Assembly (NCBI GenBank): GCA_028279405.1
Contig: JANQNU010000045.1
Span: 1-36,271, forward strand
Direction of reading: 5' to 3'
DNA: 36,271 nt
Source of the DNA: Phycisphaerae bacterium
Lineage (GTDB): Bacteria; Planctomycetota; Phycisphaerae; UBA1845; Fen-1342
Shown here: piece after piece, positions 31,872 to 36,271 of the stretch
Numbering within the stretch: the stretch's first letter is position 1
How the letters are laid out: every line of letters starts with the position of its first letter
The notes under the pieces: generated by a model
Told to the model about the DNA's origin: nothing
What the model saw: only the letters and a program-made list of their open reading frames with translations
Database searches by the model: none
Program-made: the position numbers and the translations under genes

Positions 31872-32741
31872 ATGAATAGGCGCGTCTCAAGAACCAATCC
31901 AAACCAACGGCTCGTGTTGATTGGTGTCGCATTGAGCGTTGTGGTACTGGTGGCCATGGTTATCTTCCTGAGGCCGCGCGGTTTTCGCGAGATCCCGCTC
32001 GGTGCCGAGGTGATCATCGTTCCCGATCTGTGGCATACGGCCGATCACTACCAGAAGTTACTAGAGCACTTGGATCAGCAAGGAGTGGCGGCGGAGGTTT
32101 TCGAACTACCAAGTGTTCGGGAGGCTGGGGAGCGAGACGGACGCGACGACGTGGCCGAACTGGGGAGCCTACTTGATCGGGGAGACGGTCCGGTTGTGGT
32201 CGTCGGGCATTCCTACGGGGCCTTCGTCGCGAGCGATGCAAGCATTGCGTGCCACGCTCGTGTCAAGAAGCTCGTGTTCATCGCGGGTTTCGTGCCCTGG
32301 CAAGCGGGCCAGACGGTCGAAGCAATGCTCACGAGCGCTGCTCTGGGTTCTCTCGTCGACATACGCGACTTTAGCAATGAAGCCGACACGGACGCGACAA
32401 TCACGCCTCCGGCGGACGCCGGGCAAAGATTCTTTTCGGAAATGTTTATCACTGCCGATGACCGCAGACGCGCTGTTCGGCAACTGGCAGCACAGTCCCG
32501 CTCGGTACTTACTTCGCCCGTTGATTTGAGTTGCTCGAGCACCGCCAAATCACACTATGTCCTGACGTTGAATGACATTACGGTTCCTGCAGGTGCGCAA
32601 GAAATCATCGTCCGGCAGGCTCGGATTCCCTACCCCCACGTTCTCGGGCTCAACGCCGGGCACGCGGCCGCTTACACCCATCCGGAGATACTGGCGGAGT
32701 TTATTCTTCGGCGTCCCGCGCGGACTTCCGGCGACGAATAG
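31872..32741 (+). CDS. Membrane-anchored alpha/beta hydrolase
   Basis: 289 residues from ATG 31872 (GGAGG just upstream). One N-terminal transmembrane helix (about 14-33, LVLIGVALSVVVLVAMVIFL) follows a basic start, so the enzyme probably faces the periplasm as an anchored protein. The fold starts at EVIIVPDLWHTADHY. The nucleophile elbow is GHSYG with Ser114. The later LTLNDITVP is at the usual position of the acid residue, and LNAGHAAAYTHP supplies the His, matching the esterase-like AB_hydrolase_6 group. The substrate cannot be predicted. Its stop is 10 bases from the end of the convergent LysR gene, with no room for a separate terminator. Codon use appears slightly less GC-biased than in the fibre genes. 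Confidence 0.88.
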   Translation: MNRRVSRTNPNQRLVLIGVALSVVVLVAMVIFLRPRGFREIPLGAEVIIVPDLWHTADHYQKLLEHLDQQGVAAEVFELPSVREAGERDGRDDVAELGSLLDRGDGPVVVVGHSYGAFVASDASIACHARVKKLVFIAGFVPWQAGQTVEAMLTSAALGSLVDIRDFSNEADTDATITPPADAGQRFFSEMFITADDRRRAVRQLAAQSRSVLTSPVDLSCSSTAKSHYVLTLNDITVPAGAQEIIVRQARIPYPHVLGLNAGHAAAYTHPEILAEFILRRPARTSGDE

Positions 32742-32751
32742 CGGTTCGTCC

Positions 32752-33678
32752 TCAGTTCCGATCGCGCCCGATCGGCGGTCGGCGGTGCCCACGAGTCTCG
32801 AACCCCCGTGCATAGTCTCGCAGGCCCGCGCGAAATGCGCCCAGCAGACGGCTCTGGTACCGGTAGGGGTTAGACAGCGCCGCGATCGTACGTTTCGGTG
32901 TAACGCCGGACAACGAGCGATAGACACGCCGCTTGGACGAATCCAGTCGGCGGGCCATCTCGGGAATCATCGAAACGCCGTGCGACAACGCCACGAGTTC
33001 CTGGACGGTTGCAATCTGGCTCGTACGTTCGACCGCGATCGGCTGAAACGCGCGCTGCTGGCAAAATGCAACCACGTTACCCGACAAGCAATGCGCCTCG
33101 TCCAGCAAAACGAACGCGTGCTGCTTGATGTCCCTGATCCCGATCCGACGCTTTCCAGCGAGCGGATGATCGTGCGCGACAACGAGTAGCAACTCCTCGT
33201 CGAACAACGGCTCCACGTCGAGATAGCGGACGGAGATCGGCAGCGCCAGCAGCGCCAGGTCGATTTCGCCTTGCTTGCAGCGATGGATCAGGTTGTCCGT
33301 CGTATCTTCCTGGACCAGCAGGCTCGCTCCCGGATAGTCCCGCGCAAACTCACGCAGCAGGCCCGGCAAAAAGAACGGCGCAATCGTTGGGATCGCGCCC
33401 AGCCGAATCCGTCCGCGCTCCGCGTCGTCGATCAACTCGGCCTTGACTTCATCCAGTGTGACCGTGATCTGCCGCGCTGCCGCCTGAAAACGCGTGCCGG
33501 CGTCCGTCAGCGCCACAGACCGCGACCGACGTTCGAATAGCGGTCGGCCAAGCTCATCCTCGAGCCGTTGAATCGAGCGGCTCAGCGCCGGCTGCGACAT
33601 GTGAAGTGCGTTCGCCGCGCGCGTGAAGTTCCGCAACTCGGCGACCCGCAGAAAGTAGCGTAGCTGGTCCAGATCCAT
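32752..33678 (-). CDS. OxyR-like LysR-family transcriptional regulator
   Basis: 308 residues from ATG 33678, the second of two adjacent ATGs and the one with AGGAG 6 bases upstream. The N-terminal winged helix (about 1-60) reads [39 protein letters not shown] in sections typical of LysR proteins, followed by a linker helix and the effector domain (about 90-295). Cys197 in EAHCLSG and Cys206 in VAFCQQ are nine residues apart and fall where E. coli OxyR has Cys199 and Cys208, the peroxide-sensing pair. Divergent transcription from a catalase gene 170 bases away is the classic arrangement of such regulators. It therefore probably senses peroxide and controls the catalase. An oxyR name is likely but not given, since only motifs were compared. 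Confidence 0.9.
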   Translation of the reverse strand: MDLDQLRYFLRVAELRNFTRAANALHMSQPALSRSIQRLEDELGRPLFERRSRSVALTDAGTRFQAAARQITVTLDEVKAELIDDAERGRIRLGAIPTIAPFFLPGLLREFARDYPGASLLVQEDTTDNLIHRCKQGEIDLALLALPISVRYLDVEPLFDEELLLVVAHDHPLAGKRRIGIRDIKQHAFVLLDEAHCLSGNVVAFCQQRAFQPIAVERTSQIATVQELVALSHGVSMIPEMARRLDSSKRRVYRSLSGVTPKRTIAALSNPYRYQSRLLGAFRAGLRDYARGFETRGHRRPPIGRDRN

Positions 33679-33699
33679 CATCGGCTCCTGCGACTCAAC

Positions 33700-33770
33700 T
33701 GATGCAAAACATGCATGAATCATATCATAAAGATGCATTGGATGTATCTCAAAGCACATCCTATCCTCCT
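33700..33770. promoter_or_regulatory. AT-rich divergent regulator/catalase control region
   Basis: A strikingly AT-rich stretch for this window. It has two ATGCAT palindromes (33711-33716 and 33733-33738) and a possible sigma-70-like promoter for the catalase, TTGGAT (33738-33743), 18 bases, TATCCT (33762-33767). LysR binding somewhere here is expected but no exact OxyR site is claimed. Confidence 0.4.
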
Positions 33771-33848
33771 GCATCGACGCTCAGAGTGCTGAAACGCGAG
33801 GTGGTCCCCGCGCGGCTAGCGGGATCGAAACTTGAGGGAGGTGCCATG

Positions 33849-36221
33849 ATGCACACGAGAACGTTTGGGCGAATGCTCGTCGCTGCTCTTTTTGCTGCGC
33901 TGCCGTCTTTCGCGATGGACGCGCCGCCGCTTACGGAAGACGGCGGCCAGCCGGTCGGCGACAATCAGAACTCGCGCACGGCCGGCCCGCGCGGCAGCGT
34001 GTTGCTGGACAACTTTCACCTGATACAGAAATTGGCGCGATTCGATCGCGAGCGCATTCCCGAGCGGGTGGTGCACGCCCGCGGGGTTGGCGCGCACGGC
34101 GAGTTTGTCAGCTACGGCGACTGGTCGGCCCACACCAAGGCGGATCTGTTCAGCGCCGAAGGGAAGCGAACGCCGATCTTCCTGCGGTTCTCCACGGTCA
34201 TTCATCCCAAGGGCTCACCGGAGCAATTGCGCGACCCGCGCGGCTTCGCGGTCAAGTTCTACACCAACGAGGGCAACTGGGACCTGGTGGGCAACAACCT
34301 TCCGGTGTTCTTCATTCGGGACGCCATCAAGTTTCCGGACATGGTCCATTCTCTGAAGCCCTCGCCGATTACGAACCAGCAAGATCCCAACCGGTTCTTC
34401 GATTTCTTCAGCCATGTGCCGGAAAGCACGCACATGCTGACCTTCCTCTATTCGAATCAGGGGACGCCCGGCAACTTGCGGCAGATGGACGGGTTCGGTG
34501 TCCATGCCTACAAGTGGGTCAACGCCGCCGGTGAGGTGACTTACGTCAAGTTCAACTGGCGCAGCCTTCAGGGGCATGCGCCGCTGTCGGCAATGACCGC
34601 CGCCAAGTCAGCCGCCGCCAACCACACCGGGTACACCGCCGATCTGTACGAGTCGATCGCGCGTGGCGAATTCCCGGCCTGGGAACTGGCCGTACAGATG
34701 CTCAAGACGGAGCAGCTCGACGACTTCGACTACGACCCGCTCGACGCCACCAAGACCTGGAACGACGTGCCGGAGATGAAGATCGGTCGCATGACGCTGA
34801 ACCGGATCCCCGACAATTTCTTCCAGGAGACCGAGCAGGTGGCGTTCTCACCCGGCATGGTCGTGCCCGGGATCGAGCCCTCCGAGGACCGACTGCTGCA
34901 GGGTCGTCTGTTCTCCTACGCTGACACGCAGCGATACCGACTGGGCGGCAACTACCTCGCGCTTCCGGTCAATCGGCCGGTCGCGACCGTGACCAGTTAC
35001 AATCAGGACGGCCAACTGAATCACGGGACGACCACGTCGGACGTCAACTACCAGCCGAGCGTTGTGGACAAGGCGCCGACCGAGCGGACTACCGAGCGGT
35101 ACAGCCAGGCACCGCTGGTCGGACAGGTTCAGCAGCAGCGCATCGAAAAGACGTTGGACTATCAGCAGGCAGGGGTGTTGTACCGTGGATTCACGGCCGA
35201 CGAGCGTGCTCACCTGGTGCAGAACTTTGCAGGCGACCTCGGCAGAGTAGCCAATCGACAGGTCAAGTTGCGGATCCTCAGCTTTCTCTTCCAGGCGGAT
35301 GAAGACTACGGCCGCAGCGTTGCTGAGGCAGTCGGCGAACGCGTCGATGACGTGAAGCGGATGATCGCCGCCAACCGTGAGGTCGAATCGACGCGCTGGC
35401 AGACCATCGCGTTGGCCGAGTCCGGCTCGAGCGATACTGTCATTGTTCGTAACACGTCGGCGCGCCCGATCCGCTACCGGACGCGCACCGCCGCTTCGTC
35501 CTGGAGCAATCCCTATACGCTACTGCCGAACGCCACTCATACGTACGACTCCGCGTCCATCGAGATTCGGCGGATCGATATCGAGCGGTCGATCGTGCTG
35601 GCCGGCATCGGCGATGCGATCGATCTGGGAGCTTTGCCGCGACGAGGATCGGCTGCGCCGTCAGCAGTCGGTATCGCGCGGGCGCCGCAAACCGCGCCGG
35701 CGGACACCCTGGAAAGTGCGTTCGCCGCGGCCCGAAGCAACGATCTCGGCCTCATTGCTGGCTTTCTGGCGGCAGGTTATTCGCCGAATACGCCGAACGG
35801 TCGGCGAGACACGCTGCTCTCGGTTGCAGCCTACCACGGAAGCCTTGATGTCGTTGCGCGATTGATTGCCGAGCCCGAGATCGAACTCGAAGGCCGGAAT
35901 CGGCTCGGACTGACCGCACTGGCCGCAGCTGCGTTCAAGGGCCATGACGAGGTGCTGGAGGCGCTGCTCGATGCAGGTGCCGATCCGAACGCCACGAACG
36001 GGGCAGGCCAGACGGCCCTGATGTTCGCTGCACTGGCCGGCCGGACGCGCTCGGTGGAGATCCTGCGCAACGCTGGCGCCAGCGCCTCGCTTGCGGATGC
36101 GGCCGGCAACACCGCTATGACCCTGGCACGCGGGCAGAACGCAACCGGCGCCGTCGGTGTTCTTCGCGGGGCCCCGTCTGGCGTCCAATCCGACGCGCCG
36201 TTGCCGCGCGAACTCGAATAG
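33849..36221 (+). CDS. Exported haem catalase fused to C-terminal ankyrin repeats
   Basis: 790 residues from ATG 33849 (GGGAGG 7 bases upstream; ATG 33846 directly before it is the alternative). A signal peptide (MLVAALFAALPSFAM) indicates export. The catalase core (about 30-490) has the catalytic His76 in RVVHARG, Asn149 in LVGNNLP and the haem ligand Tyr357 in RLFSYADT. A catalase-related helical domain follows (about 485-545). The usual THRHRLG after the Tyr motif reads TQRYRLG. Next come an unfamiliar beta domain (about 550-635) and at least three ankyrin repeats (about 665-780, GLTALAAAAFKGHDEVLEALLDAGADPN in sections). Catalase normally ends near 480-500 residues. Ankyrin proteins encoded beside catalase genes in Pseudomonas (AnkB) and Campylobacter support catalase activity, and here both are one chain. 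Likely induced through the divergent OxyR-like regulator. Confidence 0.94.
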   Translation: MHTRTFGRMLVAALFAALPSFAMDAPPLTEDGGQPVGDNQNSRTAGPRGSVLLDNFHLIQKLARFDRERIPERVVHARGVGAHGEFVSYGDWSAHTKADLFSAEGKRTPIFLRFSTVIHPKGSPEQLRDPRGFAVKFYTNEGNWDLVGNNLPVFFIRDAIKFPDMVHSLKPSPITNQQDPNRFFDFFSHVPESTHMLTFLYSNQGTPGNLRQMDGFGVHAYKWVNAAGEVTYVKFNWRSLQGHAPLSAMTAAKSAAANHTGYTADLYESIARGEFPAWELAVQMLKTEQLDDFDYDPLDATKTWNDVPEMKIGRMTLNRIPDNFFQETEQVAFSPGMVVPGIEPSEDRLLQGRLFSYADTQRYRLGGNYLALPVNRPVATVTSYNQDGQLNHGTTTSDVNYQPSVVDKAPTERTTERYSQAPLVGQVQQQRIEKTLDYQQAGVLYRGFTADERAHLVQNFAGDLGRVANRQVKLRILSFLFQADEDYGRSVAEAVGERVDDVKRMIAANREVESTRWQTIALAESGSSDTVIVRNTSARPIRYRTRTAASSWSNPYTLLPNATHTYDSASIEIRRIDIERSIVLAGIGDAIDLGALPRRGSAAPSAVGIARAPQTAPADTLESAFAAARSNDLGLIAGFLAAGYSPNTPNGRRDTLLSVAAYHGSLDVVARLIAEPEIELEGRNRLGLTALAAAAFKGHDEVLEALLDAGADPNATNGAGQTALMFAALAGRTRSVEILRNAGASASLADAAGNTAMTLARGQNATGAVGVLRGAPSGVQSDAPLPRELE

Positions 36222-36241
36222 CCAGCCGAGCCCCGGTAGAT

Positions 36242-36263
36242 GCGCCCGCGGTCGTGCGGGCGC
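36242..36263 (+). terminator. Perfect hairpin terminator after the catalase gene
   Basis: GCGCCCGC, loop GGTCGT, GCGGGCGC: a perfect 8-bp GC stem 20 bases after the stop, followed by TGTTCC. Confidence 0.65.
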
Positions 36264-36271
36264 TGTTCCGA

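Overview
The window looks like a piece of a high-GC Planctomycetota chromosome (Phycisphaerae-like is my best guess). The evidence is an ECF sigma factor translationally coupled to a TPR-bearing Ser/Thr kinase, a sortilin/BNR propeller protein, giant secreted proteins built from thrombospondin type 3, FG-GAP, PA14 and dockerin-like modules, PEP-CTERM-like tails, and S74-type self-cleaving fibre proteins. No rRNA, tRNA, CRISPR array or transposase was seen. Most of the window codes for exported or surface proteins.

Layout. 1-4235: 3' part of a very long secreted adhesin-like protein. 4390-11428 (minus): ECF sigma factor, then TPR kinase with an ATGA overlap, then a sortilin/BNR propeller protein. 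11630-19142 (plus): an S74 fibre protein carrying a seven-bladed RCC1 propeller, then a 1506-residue PATR/FG-GAP/PA14/dockerin protein. These two plus-strand genes share a bipartite upstream box (TTGATWG, 14 bases, TCTCGTGGACGGGRATG) that could be the promoter read by the neighbouring sigma factor.

19344-22309: two inverted copies of a small cassette. Each has a cohesin-like protein with a PEP-CTERM-like tail (186 and 189 residues), a 25-codon hydrophobic micropeptide gene 54-61 bases downstream, a conserved 13-base trailer motif and a hairpin. The micropeptide copies differ mostly by synonymous changes, so they are real genes under selection. A lipoprotein-like propeller gene of apparently lower GC lies between the copies. 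A small secreted dockerin protein follows at 22487-23035. Dockerin-like and cohesin-like modules within a few kb suggest a non-cellulosomal cohesin-dockerin surface assembly.

23464-31542 (minus): three tandem paralogous S74 fibre-like proteins that share and swap N-terminal, internal and C-terminal blocks and have duplicated intergenic regions. With the gene at 11630 there are four members, each with the Ser-Asp-x-Arg-Ile-Lys motif of the intramolecular chaperone/autoprotease. 31872-36221: a membrane-anchored alpha/beta hydrolase convergent with an OxyR-like LysR regulator that keeps both redox cysteines, and divergent from the regulator an exported catalase fused to C-terminal ankyrin repeats.
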